64,000 nt of DNA from an uncultured Clostridia bacterium (GTDB taxonomy: Bacteria > Bacillota > Clostridia > TANB77 > CAG-508), in assembly GCA_934167495.1 (NCBI GenBank), contig CAKPKP010000007.1, positions 1 through 64,000 of the forward strand. Direction: 5' to 3'. The notes beneath the pieces were generated by a model. The model saw only the letters and a program-made list of their open reading frames with translations. It was not told where the DNA came from and did not search any database. The translations under genes and the position numbers were made by a program. Positions within the stretch are counted from its first letter, which is position 1. Each line of letters opens with the position of its first letter. Below, piece by piece: positions 43,069 through 51,482 of this stretch.

Positions 43069-44326
43069 GAAGAGGTATCATATATAAAGCAGCTTCATTT
43101 GAAAAAACTATAACATCAATATTTTTAGAATTTTCTTCTGTAATGTATTTAGTTATAGTATTAATTTTAGAGGTCATTTCAATTGAGAAATAACAGTTGT
43201 AATAAGGATGATTTTTATCTTTACAATAAATTGGAACTTCTATTACATTAAAAATACTAAGTAATGAGTATAATAAATCTAAAGTTATAATTATTATAGA
43301 AATTATAACCGATAATTTATTATATAATGTTTTACCTAAAATTGGTGTAAATACTAAATAATCTAGTATATAAAAAAACAATATCATTACAAATATTAAA
43401 GCCAAAAGAAAATGATAAAGGTTAAGAATTGGATATATAACTAAATTTAAAGGAAATGATATACATATTAGTAATTTTAAGTTTTCCTTCACTACTTGAT
43501 TAGTAATAAAATTTTTTTTCATTATCCAAAATATAAAAGCATAAAGTGAAGATATAGCAAGTAAAAGCAGAATGCTCCAAATATCAAGTGAAAAATTTGA
43601 AAAAGAAAACTCATTAATGCCAAGAATAGCATAGTTTATGAAATCATATAATATATTATATTTATACATTATAAATAAAGAAATACATGAAAGTATTATT
43701 GCAGGTATTGCTTGAATAAGTAGCCTTTTTATAGTAGTAACAAAATTTTTATTTAAAAGAAATTCTGCTAAACAAATACCAATAACATAATATGCTCCTA
43801 TATTTTGCTTAGTAAAAATGGTAGCGTAAATAATAAAGCTATTAAAAATAAGGTAGATGAATTTTTTCCTACTAAGCAAAAAGAAATTCATTCCAATAAT
43901 TACAAAAACAATTGCTAGTATATTATAATTTGCACCAGTTTTAATTCCAGATGCAAATGTAGAAAAGATTGTAGCTGAAAAAAGAAATGCTTTTCTTTTA
44001 TTAAAATCCAAAGTTATAAATAATGAATATAAAGATGTTGGGAAAGATGCAAAGATGAGTAAATTATAAAATTTAAAAGTTAATAAATTTGCATTAAATA
44101 TTTTAAAAAGTAAATTACCAATTACAAAGAATATAGGGGTAATAATAATATTACAATCTTTATAAATTATGAAACCATTATACATTTTGTATATGTTTTG
44201 AAAATTCCATATTTCATCACAAGAAATATTTGGATAAAAAAAACATGATATAAGTATTAATAATATATATATAGAAAAAACAAAAATAATATCAAATTTT
44301 TTAATAAAATATAGTAGAGATTTCAT
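43046..44326 (-). CDS. GT-C/PMT-like membrane glycosyltransferase, 3' end frameshifted
   Basis: The 426 residues before the premature stop include about ten or eleven membrane segments. The first loop has NISCDEIWNFQNIYKMYNG, with an Asp-Glu pair after segment 1, and a conserved-type Lys-Gln pair (FTKQNIGAYY). These are seen in mannosyl- and arabinosyl-transferase-like GT-C proteins. The correct C-terminus lies in another frame (42841-43068). The gene is read toward the three-gene membrane operon and ends at a shared terminator. Sugar donor unknown, probably a polyprenyl-phosphate sugar. Confidence 0.6.
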   Translation of the reverse strand: MKSLLYFIKKFDIIFVFSIYILLILISCFFYPNISCDEIWNFQNIYKMYNGFIIYKDCNIIITPIFFVIGNLLFKIFNANLLTFKFYNLLIFASFPTSLYSLFITLDFNKRKAFLFSATIFSTFASGIKTGANYNILAIVFVIIGMNFFLLSRKKFIYLIFNSFIIYATIFTKQNIGAYYVIGICLAEFLLNKNFVTTIKRLLIQAIPAIILSCISLFIMYKYNILYDFINYAILGINEFSFSNFSLDIWSILLLLAISSLYAFIFWIMKKNFITNQVVKENLKLLICISFPLNLVIYPILNLYHFLLALIFVMILFFYILDYLVFTPILGKTLYNKLSVIISIIIITLDLLYSLLSIFNVIEVPIYCKDKNHPYYNCYFSIEMTSKINTITKYITEENSKNIDVIVFSNEAALYMIPLRTKSWIL

Positions 44327-44483
44327 CTTAGCTCCTTTAAATAAATTTTAAAATATTGTATATTAAAGTAATTTAATATGCAATATTAAAGAATAAAAAA
44401 ATAAATTTTATAAAAAATATATACAAAAAAATAATAATATGCTAAAATATTTTTAAAATATTTTTAGCGAAAAAAGCAGATAC

Positions 44484-44512
44484 TTGCATTTTTTTGCTAA
44501 AAGTATTATAAT
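44484..44512 (+). promoter_or_regulatory. Promoter of the first pilin-like gene
   Basis: TTGCAT and TATAAT are 17 bp apart, 35 nt before the ATG. Confidence 0.65.
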
Positions 44513-44546
44513 TATAGTATATGATAAAAATAAAGGAGGAGATTTT

Positions 44547-44906
44547 ATGTCAAAAAAGGTTATGAAAATACTAACAGTTTTATTATTAATAGCAATGTTA
44601 TGTAATATATGTACAACTGTATTTGCTGATTTTGATGGGTTTGCAGAAATAAAACCAGCAAGTTCTCAACTTGCAACAAGTGTTCAAAATATAGGTGGAT
44701 ACATTTTAGGTGTAGCACAAGTTATAGGTATGGTTGTAGCAGTTGTAATGCTTGTAGTATTAGCTATTAAATATATTTCAGCAGCTCCAAACGATAAAGC
44801 TGAAATAAAAAAACATGCGGTTGTATACATAGTAGGTGCAATTGTATTATTTGCAGCTTCAGGAATATTACAAATAATCAAGAATGTTGCTTTAATAATA
44901 AGCTAA
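44547..44906 (+). CDS. VirB2/TrbC-like pilin subunit 1
   Basis: The 119-residue protein has a signal peptide (MSKKVMKILTVLLLIAMLC, cut likely near TVFA-DF), a short loop and two membrane helices separated by a charged turn. The turn region reads IKYISAAPNDKAEIKK; the second helix is IVGAIVLFAASGI. This matches VirB2/TrbC pilins in size and topology and has two relatives at 46822 and 47352 with the same turn (ND-KA-IK). The ATG at 44547 is preferred over an upstream ATG because AAAGGAGGAG precedes it. It has its own promoter and terminator, allowing high expression. Confidence 0.75.
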   Translation: MSKKVMKILTVLLLIAMLCNICTTVFADFDGFAEIKPASSQLATSVQNIGGYILGVAQVIGMVVAVVMLVVLAIKYISAAPNDKAEIKKHAVVYIVGAIVLFAASGILQIIKNVALIIS

Positions 44907-44910
44907 TATA

Positions 44911-44947
44911 AAAAGATTATCTATAGTTAAAATAGATAATCTTTTTT
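44911..44947 (+). terminator. Terminator of pilin gene 1
   Basis: A 14-bp perfect stem (AAAAGATTATCTAT and complement) is followed by a T run. Confidence 0.9.
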
Positions 44948-44964
44948 GTATATGAGAATAATTT

Positions 44965-45007
44965 AAAGAATTAATGTACTCAAAAGTACAATTAATTCTT
45001 TTTTTTT
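44965..45007. terminator. Second hairpin terminator
   Basis: AAAGAATTAATGTACT-CAAA pairs with the complementary arm (one bulge), then a run of T. It probably serves as backup for the pilin gene and as terminator for the converging deacetylase gene. Confidence 0.75.
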
Positions 45008-45058
45008 ATCTAATAGTAAAAATTATACAAAACCTTTCAAGATTAATTCATAGTAGAA

Positions 45059-45919
45059 CTATTTAAAAACTTTTTTGAAAAATTGACTAGTAGAAATAGA
45101 ACTGGTGCGATTAAATCTTTTTAAATTGTATAAACAATCAGGGCTTTTAGATATTATATTAACACCTTCAGTGCAAGATAAAGAAGCTTTAAATCCTAAA
45201 TCCTTTATAATATTTATAGAATCTTTGCTGATAATGCCATAAGGATAAGTAAAACAATTAGGAACATAGCCGTTGGCATTATTTTTGAATTCTTCTTGCA
45301 ATTTTAAAATATCATCCGAAAGTACTTTTCTATAAGAATCTATTGATTCACCTTTTAATTTAGAACATCCATGTCTTTTTCCATTATTACTATGTAAGTT
45401 ATAAGTATGGTTTTGAAATTCTATTCTTTTAGTATCAATTAATTCATTAATATCTTTCCAACGTAAATAACTATAATTTAAATTAGCTTCATCAGTCTCA
45501 GAGAAAATATCTGTATATTTACCCACAATTGAAATAACTGCTACCATATCGTATTTTTCTAGTAAAGGTAAAACATAGCCTAAATTATTATAATGGCCAT
45601 CATCAAAAGTAATAATAATAGGTTTTTCTGGTAAAGGAGAATCATTATAAACATAATTAATTAAGTCTGTAATAGTAATGGTTGTATATCCATTTTCTTT
45701 AATATATTTAAAATCATTTTCAATAACACTTGGATTAACAATATATGTATTACTTCTAGATTTTAAAACACTATGATACATTATAATAGGAACCTTAACT
45801 CCTTGAACTGTAGTATTAGCTAAAACATAAGTATAAATGCATATTGTAGAAATAAGGAAAAATATAAAAAGAAATAAAAATATAATTTTATAATTTAATT
45901 TAAAAACTTTAAAAAGCAT
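45059..45919 (-). CDS. Polysaccharide deacetylase (CE4, NodB-like), membrane-anchored
   Basis: The 286-residue protein has an N-terminal membrane segment (12-34) and a NodB domain: IIMYHSV, ITFDDGHYNN (D106, D107), the metal pair H171-x4-H176 (HTYNLH), and CFTYPYG. CE4 enzymes remove acetyl groups from peptidoglycan or other GlcNAc polymers outside the cell. The HGCSKLKGES insertion is a local oddity. It lies between two pilin genes, on the opposite strand, next to the Spo0A-like gene. Local wall modification to let the secretion machine through is an attractive but unproven link. Confidence 0.85.
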   Translation of the reverse strand: MLFKVFKLNYKIIFLFLFIFFLISTICIYTYVLANTTVQGVKVPIIMYHSVLKSRSNTYIVNPSVIENDFKYIKENGYTTITITDLINYVYNDSPLPEKPIIITFDDGHYNNLGYVLPLLEKYDMVAVISIVGKYTDIFSETDEANLNYSYLRWKDINELIDTKRIEFQNHTYNLHSNNGKRHGCSKLKGESIDSYRKVLSDDILKLQEEFKNNANGYVPNCFTYPYGIISKDSINIIKDLGFKASLSCTEGVNIISKSPDCLYNLKRFNRTSSISTSQFFKKVFK

Positions 45920-45983
45920 AAAATCACCTAGTAAAAATATATTTAAATTATAAAATTATATTCATTCTTTTAATAGATAAAAA

Positions 45984-46673
45984 TTATGCTGCTTGTTCTT
46001 CAAGTTTTACTAACATTCTTGTAAGAATAACTTTAGCTGTAGGTTTTAAAGAATTGGTGAAATAAAAGAAATTACATACAGATTCAAGTGAATTTTCAAT
46101 ATAATTTCGATCATACATTTCATTAATAGATTTAATAATAACCCACTTTACATTAGACGGAGTTGTATGATTTCTCTTTGCAATTTCTGGATATACATTC
46201 TTCTCTAAGTTTCTATAAAGATTTAAATCTTTAGTTTCATAAGAATATAAAATACTTTCTATTAAAAATCTAGTTCCTATTCTAGAAAGATTAAATTTTA
46301 ATTTTCCAAATGTATTAATTATTTCAAATTTTGTTTTATTAACATCTATTTTAGAGATAATTTTATTTATTTTTTCTTCAATAAATGTAATATCTGAAGT
46401 TTTTAATACATAATTATTTGAATCAAGATATGAGTCAGAATTAGTGAAAAATAAAAAATAAGGCTCATATTCTAAATTATTAAAACTAGATACATTAATA
46501 TTATCTGCATCTACAATAATTAGTTGAGGAGCATCATATTTACATATATCTAAAGCTTCTTTTTCAGAAGAAGCAATTCCAAGCAAACGAATCCTTTCAT
46601 TTTTTCCAACAATTTGATTAATAAGTTTTTTAGTAAAACTTGAAGTTGAATCTACAATTAATAAGTTAATCAT
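45984..46673 (-). CDS. Response-regulator-like protein with a Spo0A-type DNA-binding domain
   Basis: The 229-residue protein has an N-terminal receiver-like domain (MINLLIVDST start; LIIVDADN with an Asp near 54; VLKTSD) and a C-terminal domain resembling Spo0A_C: LRNVYPEIAKRNHTTPSNVKWVIIKSI resembles its recognition-helix region, and it ends SLKPTAKVILTRML. Spo0A is the master sporulation regulator; the normal protein is longer and better conserved, so this looks like a divergent paralogue. The receiver has lost some typical acidic residues. The start is the ATG at 46673, with AAGGAGG 7 nt upstream, rather than the longer reading. Its place among pilin genes suggests it controls them. Confidence 0.7.
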   Translation of the reverse strand: MINLLIVDSTSSFTKKLINQIVGKNERIRLLGIASSEKEALDICKYDAPQLIIVDADNINVSSFNNLEYEPYFLFFTNSDSYLDSNNYVLKTSDITFIEEKINKIISKIDVNKTKFEIINTFGKLKFNLSRIGTRFLIESILYSYETKDLNLYRNLEKNVYPEIAKRNHTTPSNVKWVIIKSINEMYDRNYIENSLESVCNFFYFTNSLKPTAKVILTRMLVKLEEQAA

Positions 46674-46762
46674 TTTTAGCCTCCTTATAAAAATAAAATC
46701 TAACAATAAAACTTATTATCTGATTAAAGGTTACAGTAAGTGTAAAAAAAATTATAAGTATA

Positions 46763-46791
46763 TTGAATAAAAATGAGAAATAAAGTATAAT
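46763..46791 (+). promoter_or_regulatory. Promoter of pilin gene 2
   Basis: TTGAAT and TATAAT are 17 bp apart. The string GAGAAATAAAGTATAAT is identical to that at the pilin 3 promoter. Confidence 0.75.
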
Positions 46792-46821
46792 TAATTATAG
46801 TAACAATAAAGAGGTGGTTTT

Positions 46822-47178
46822 ATGAAAAAAGTATTAAAAATAATTTCTATAGCATTGGTTATAGTTTGTATATGTAGTTGTGCATTTGCTACAGAAGATT
46901 TAACAAGTGGAATGGAAATAAACGTGGGAGGTAAAGATAGTGGAGTTATAGGAACGTTTATGGGGATGATATTAGGAGTCCTTCAAACAATTGGAGTAGT
47001 GGTAACTATGGTTTCTCTTGTAATAGCAGGAATTAAATATATGATATCAAGTACAAATGATAAAGCTTCAATAAAACAACAAGCAATACCATTTGTAATA
47101 GGAGGAACGATAATTTTTGCAGCATCTACTATAGTAAAATTGATAGCAAATTTTGCAGGTCAAACATTTAATATATAG
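46822..47178 (+). CDS. VirB2/TrbC-like pilin subunit 2
   Basis: The 118-residue protein has a signal peptide ending near CAFA-TE, then two hydrophobic helices around IKYMISSTNDKASIKQQ and IGGTIIFAAST, matching pilin 1 closely in that block. The mature part starts with a Gly-rich stretch. AGAGGTGG precedes the ATG. It is monocistronic, with its own promoter and a long stem terminator. Probably a major or variant subunit of a T4SS pilus or channel. Confidence 0.75.
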   Translation: MKKVLKIISIALVIVCICSCAFATEDLTSGMEINVGGKDSGVIGTFMGMILGVLQTIGVVVTMVSLVIAGIKYMISSTNDKASIKQQAIPFVIGGTIIFAASTIVKLIANFAGQTFNI

Positions 47179-47217
47179 AAAAAAGCAAATTTTCAATGCA
47201 TGAAAATTTGCTTTTTT
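47179..47217 (+). terminator. Terminator of pilin gene 2
   Basis: A 17-bp perfect stem (AAAAAAGCAAATTTTCA and its complement) with a 5-nt loop, ending in a T run. Confidence 0.92.
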
Positions 47218-47290
47218 CTATATAAAATATTACAAAATTATTAAAAAAATATATATTTTTTGTAAAAATTACAGAATTTTTTCATAAATA

Positions 47291-47319
47291 TTGAAGATTT
47301 TTGAGAAATAAAGTATAAT
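47291..47319 (+). promoter_or_regulatory. Promoter of the T4SS-like operon
   Basis: TTGAAG and TATAAT are 17 bp apart, with the same spacer end (GAGAAATAAAG) as the pilin 2 promoter. No strong terminator was seen between here and the window end, so genes from 47352 on may form one long operon. Confidence 0.75.
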
Positions 47320-47351
47320 AAACATAGTATGGTGAAAAATGGGGTGATAGC

Positions 47352-47750
47352 ATGAAAATAGCGATTAAAATAATAAGTATAATAAGTATAGTTTTAGTTT
47401 TGATAAGTATAATGCAAGTACCATGCAATGCAGCAATAGATATAAAGAATATACAGGGTTCAGCAGAAAATTTTTTAAGTACAGGCGATAAAAATCAAAA
47501 CAATACTATCAGTGTGTCAAAGATGAAAGAAGAATTATTACCAATAGCTGAAATTCTTACAATGATAGGCACAGGGGTAGTAATTATTTGTGCTATTGTA
47601 ATTGGAATTAAATATATGGTAGCAAGTCCAGATGAACAAGCTAAATTAAAGAAACAAATGGTAGGATTAGTTGTAGCTACAATAGTAATATTTGGAGCAT
47701 ATGGAATTTGGAAGGCACTATATCAATTTATGAATACAGCATTAAAATAA
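47352..47750 (+). CDS. VirB2/TrbC-like pilin subunit 3, first gene of the T4SS-like operon
   Basis: The 132-residue protein has a signal peptide (cut near PCNA-AI), an extended polar loop, and two helices around IKYMVASPDEQAKLKKQ and IVIFGAYGI. It aligns with pilins 1 and 2 in the turn but is the most divergent (DEQA in place of NDKA). It leads the secretion operon, 15 nt before the PrgI-like gene, as VirB2-type genes commonly do. GGGGTGAT serves as ribosome site. Confidence 0.72.
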   Translation: MKIAIKIISIISIVLVLISIMQVPCNAAIDIKNIQGSAENFLSTGDKNQNNTISVSKMKEELLPIAEILTMIGTGVVIICAIVIGIKYMVASPDEQAKLKKQMVGLVVATIVIFGAYGIWKALYQFMNTALK

Positions 47751-47765
47751 CAAAGGAGGAATAAC

Positions 47766-48101
47766 ATGGGAACATATTATATACCACGTAATGTAAAAGG
47801 TGAAACAAGAATATTATATATTTTTTCTATAAAATCATTAATAACAACAGGAATAGGAGCAGTTATAGGATTACCTTTTTATTTAATATTTGCTGCATTA
47901 GGTTCAAAGTTAGTTGGAGCAATAATACTTGCTGTGTTTGCAATAATAGGATTTGTAATAGGAGCAGTAAAAATACCTAAAATACTAGGAATTCCATTCA
48001 CTAAAAATGTAGCAGGAGATTCTATAGATGATGTTATAGTAAGATACATCAAATTTAAAAAAGATAGAAAAATGTATACTTATACAAAGGAGGAAAAGTA
48101 A
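47766..48101 (+). CDS. PrgI/VirB3-like membrane protein
   Basis: The 111-residue protein begins YYIPRNVKGETRIL, then has two membrane segments (about 24-45 and 50-70) and a basic C-terminus (VRYIKFKKDRKMYTY). This is the layout of PrgI-family proteins, the Gram-positive equivalent of VirB3, which dock the VirB4 ATPase at the membrane. Its position directly between a pilin and VirB4-like genes fits. AAAGGAGG lies 7 nt before the ATG. Confidence 0.8.
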   Translation: MGTYYIPRNVKGETRILYIFSIKSLITTGIGAVIGLPFYLIFAALGSKLVGAIILAVFAIIGFVIGAVKIPKILGIPFTKNVAGDSIDDVIVRYIKFKKDRKMYTYTKEEK

Positions 48102-48102
48102 T

Positions 48103-49362
48103 ATGCAAATAGTAAGTCTACTTCAAGTAATAGTGGCAATTTTAGTAATGCTAATATTAGTTTTAATATCTATATATGTTTATTTAGTGTATTCAGATAA
48201 ACATAAAAGAGCTAAGAATGAAAATGGACAAATAGGTGGAAGTGGTGAATATGGCTCACAAGATAAATCAAGACGTGGTTATGAAAGTGGAAAATTTCAA
48301 GGTGTACTTTCTAAAGAATCTATATTTGAATTTTTAGATTTTGATGAAATTCTTGATAACATGATAATAAGAAAAGACAGAACACAATATGTTATGGTTA
48401 TTCAATGTAATGGTGTAAACTATGATTTAATGTCAGAACAAGAAAAATTATCAGTAGAAGAAGGATTTGTTCAATTCTTAAATACTTTAAGATTTCCAAT
48501 CCAATTGTATGTTCAAACAAGAAGTTTAAATTTAAGAGATATTATAGAAGAGTATAAAGCAAGAGTATCAACTTTATCATCTGATATAGAAAAATTGAAT
48601 GCCAAAATAGCACAAGCAACTGCAAGTGGAAATAGAGCAGTAAAAGAAAAATTAGAATTTGAAAAAAGAAGAAAAGAAAACGTTTTAGAATATGGAATGG
48701 ATATAACAGAATATGTTTCAAGAATGAGTTCTAATAGAAATGTATTACAACAAAAAACATTCGTTGTAGTTTCATATTATACAGCTGAATTTGGTGGAGG
48801 ACTTGATACATATTCAAAAGAAGAAATAGATAGTATGTGTTTCTCAGAATTATATACAAGATGTCAAAATGTTATGAGTGCATTAATGTCATCAGAGGTA
48901 ACAGGAAAAATATTAGATTCAGAAGAATTAGCTGAATTATTATATGTAGCTTACAATAGAGATGATTCAGAAATATATCAATTATCAAAAGCATTAGATG
49001 CACAATATGATGCACTATATAGTACGGGAAAAGACGTATTAGAAAAACGTAAAAAACAAATAGATGAAGAAATAAAATTAGAAGCAGTTGATTTGGCAAC
49101 AGAAAGTATAATAGATGCAGATAAATTAAGACAACCAGAAATAGTAGAAAGAGAAGAAAAAATAAAAGAAAAAGCACTAGAATTAATAGATGATTACAAA
49201 GAAAGAATGGATGACGAATTATACGAAGGTGCAAAAGAACAAGTTGAAAAGAAGAGTAAAAAAAGAATAGAAAAAGCAACTAAAAAAGAAAATGGAGAAG
49301 AAACAGAAGGCACAAAAGTTAAGGTAACAAGAAAAAGAAGAACGAAAAAAACAGAAGAATAG
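48103..49362 (+). CDS. Membrane protein with a VirB4-N-like domain and charged tail
   Basis: The 419-residue protein has one N-terminal membrane segment (5-30), then a domain with IRKDRTQYVMVIQCNGVNYDL, EEGFVQFLNTLRFPIQLYVQ and a long coiled stretch. This order resembles the N-terminal (non-ATPase) domain of VirB4-type proteins. It has no Walker motifs. The last 130 residues are highly charged coiled coil with a basic end (RKRRTKK). It directly precedes the VirB4-like ATPase gene, so it may be a split-off VirB4 N-domain or a membrane adaptor. Assignment from pattern only. Confidence 0.55.
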   Translation: MQIVSLLQVIVAILVMLILVLISIYVYLVYSDKHKRAKNENGQIGGSGEYGSQDKSRRGYESGKFQGVLSKESIFEFLDFDEILDNMIIRKDRTQYVMVIQCNGVNYDLMSEQEKLSVEEGFVQFLNTLRFPIQLYVQTRSLNLRDIIEEYKARVSTLSSDIEKLNAKIAQATASGNRAVKEKLEFEKRRKENVLEYGMDITEYVSRMSSNRNVLQQKTFVVVSYYTAEFGGGLDTYSKEEIDSMCFSELYTRCQNVMSALMSSEVTGKILDSEELAELLYVAYNRDDSEIYQLSKALDAQYDALYSTGKDVLEKRKKQIDEEIKLEAVDLATESIIDADKLRQPEIVEREEKIKEKALELIDDYKERMDDELYEGAKEQVEKKSKKRIEKATKKENGEETEGTKVKVTRKRRTKKTEE

Positions 49363-49404
49363 ACTGTAAAAATTTTTATAGTTTAATGAAAGGAATTGGG
49401 TAGT

Positions 49405-51375
49405 ATGAAGAAAAAAAATCAAGAAGAACAAATGAAAGCAACAGTAGTAGAGCAAAAAGAAGGTTTTTTTAAGAGAAATGCAAAAACAATTAAAGATTTA
49501 ATTGCACCAGCAGGAATAGATGCAAGTTATACAAATCATGTAGAAATAATATCAAGTAAAACAAGATATGCAAGAAGCATGATAGTAGCAAACCTTCCAA
49601 GAATGTGTACTTTCCCAGAATTTTTAAGAGGAATGTATACATTTGGAGATATGAATGTATCAGTTTTTATTAATCCAATAAGTGAAAGTATATCTCAAAC
49701 AGATTTAAATAGAACAATAAATGAATTGGAATCTGAAAGAATTGTTGCCTTAGATAGAGGTGATATAAACAGAGAAAGAATTATAGCACAAAAAAGAGCA
49801 GAAGCCGAAGAATTAAGAGATCAGATTGCTGCAGGTTTTAATAAATTATTTGAATCATCAATAATATGTACATTATTTGCATACAGTGTTGAGGAACTAG
49901 ATAAATATACAGAATTATTATCTAGTGAAATGTCAAAAACTTTAATAGGTGTAAAACCAGCATGGGCAATGCAAGATACAGCTTTAAGATCTAATATGCC
50001 ATTTTGTGATAATAAAATAAAAAGATCACATACATTTGATAGAAGATCAATGTCAACAGTATTTCCATTCTTCTCATCAGATGTAGGACATAAAAAAGGT
50101 ATACCATTAGGATTTAACAGACAAACCGGATTACCAATATTATTTGATAATTTCAGTCCAGAGCTTACAAACTATAACATGGTTATATTTGGTAAATCTG
50201 GTGCTGGTAAAGGTGTTACAATAAAAACAATAACAGCACGTTCATCTATATTAATGGGAATAGAGAGTTTAGCTCTAGATGCTGAAGGTGAGTATGGAAT
50301 AGTTGCAGAAGCACTAGGTGGAGTAAATGTTACAATAAGCCCTAATTCAAAAACAATTATAAATCTATTTGATATAGAACCTGAAAATGTAAAAGATGAA
50401 ATAACAGGAAAAGAAAGAACCGTGTTAAATGTTGAAAATAAAGTAGAAGACGTAACACAAGGTTTACTTACAATGGCAAGAGGTAGTACAAGAAGTAAAG
50501 AAGTAAACGAACTTACAAAGCAAATTATTTCAGAAGCTGTTGCTGAAGAATATGCAGCATATGGAATAACAAATGATATAGCAAGTTTATATGAAAAAGA
50601 AGAAGGAATAAATATTACTCAAAATTATTTAGGTAAAACAAAAAAGATGATGCCTACAATAGGTTCTTGGTATAAAAGATTAGTAAAGAAGGCAGAATCA
50701 AACACTAACCCAGATTATAGATTCCATTATAGTTATTTAATAAAAGTTATGAAACAATATGTAAGAGAATACCAAGGTCAAATGGCATACTTTGATGGTC
50801 AATCTACATTTGAATTGTTAGAAGGAGTACCTTTTATAAATCTAGATATTTCAGGACTAGAAGAGAGATTTGCAAGACCATTAGCACAACAAATATTACT
50901 TTCATGGATTTGGGAGAAATATGTTAAAAAGAATAGTGAAGATAAAACAAAAGCTGCTAAAAAAAGAGTTTTAGTTGATGAGGCTTGGATGCTTTTACCA
51001 TATCCAGAGGCTGTAGATTTCTTAAATACTATGGCTAGACGTGCAAGAAAAAGAAATGTATCATTAGCAGTTGTATCACAAAAATTCCAAGACTTCTATG
51101 AAAAAGCAGAAGTACAAGCAGTTTTAACATCATCAGATACAAAATTATTCTTAGCACAAGATAAATCTGAAATTCAATACATAAAAGAAGTATTTAAATT
51201 AAGTGAAGGTGAAGCAGCATTTTTAACAACATGTAATAGAGGTGAAGGTTTACTAAAAGTAGGAGCAGATACTGCTATCATTGCAATTCAACCAACAAAG
51301 AAAGAGTTTGAATTTGTTGAAACAAATATGAACAAGAGAGCACAAATGCTAAAAGAAAAAGAACAACAATATTAA
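49405..51375 (+). CDS. VirB4-like T4SS ATPase with atypical Walker A
   Basis: The 656-residue protein has an N-terminal VirB4-type domain and a C-terminal ATPase. It shows PLGFNRQTGLPILFDNF, Walker A GKSGAGKG (263-270), a downstream LALDAEGEYG, Walker B RVLVDEAWMLL (D525, E526), RARKRNVSLAVVSQKFQDF and KLFLAQDKSE. These follow conjugative VirB4/TraC ATPases, which power pilus assembly and transport. The last Walker A residue, normally Ser or Thr, is Gly, although the Lys is kept. The ATG at 49405 is used because the upstream TTG is only 1 nt from the AAGGA site. It is the central motor of this locus. Confidence 0.88.
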   Translation: MKKKNQEEQMKATVVEQKEGFFKRNAKTIKDLIAPAGIDASYTNHVEIISSKTRYARSMIVANLPRMCTFPEFLRGMYTFGDMNVSVFINPISESISQTDLNRTINELESERIVALDRGDINRERIIAQKRAEAEELRDQIAAGFNKLFESSIICTLFAYSVEELDKYTELLSSEMSKTLIGVKPAWAMQDTALRSNMPFCDNKIKRSHTFDRRSMSTVFPFFSSDVGHKKGIPLGFNRQTGLPILFDNFSPELTNYNMVIFGKSGAGKGVTIKTITARSSILMGIESLALDAEGEYGIVAEALGGVNVTISPNSKTIINLFDIEPENVKDEITGKERTVLNVENKVEDVTQGLLTMARGSTRSKEVNELTKQIISEAVAEEYAAYGITNDIASLYEKEEGINITQNYLGKTKKMMPTIGSWYKRLVKKAESNTNPDYRFHYSYLIKVMKQYVREYQGQMAYFDGQSTFELLEGVPFINLDISGLEERFARPLAQQILLSWIWEKYVKKNSEDKTKAAKKRVLVDEAWMLLPYPEAVDFLNTMARRARKRNVSLAVVSQKFQDFYEKAEVQAVLTSSDTKLFLAQDKSEIQYIKEVFKLSEGEAAFLTTCNRGEGLLKVGADTAIIAIQPTKKEFEFVETNMNKRAQMLKEKEQQY

Positions 51376-51482
51376 TGATAAGGAAGGAAAATATTTTCCT
51401 TCTTAAAAGAATTATACTATTGAAATTAAATATAATAATATAATTCTTTTAAAAGGGAGAATAAACAATAGAAAGGATATAA

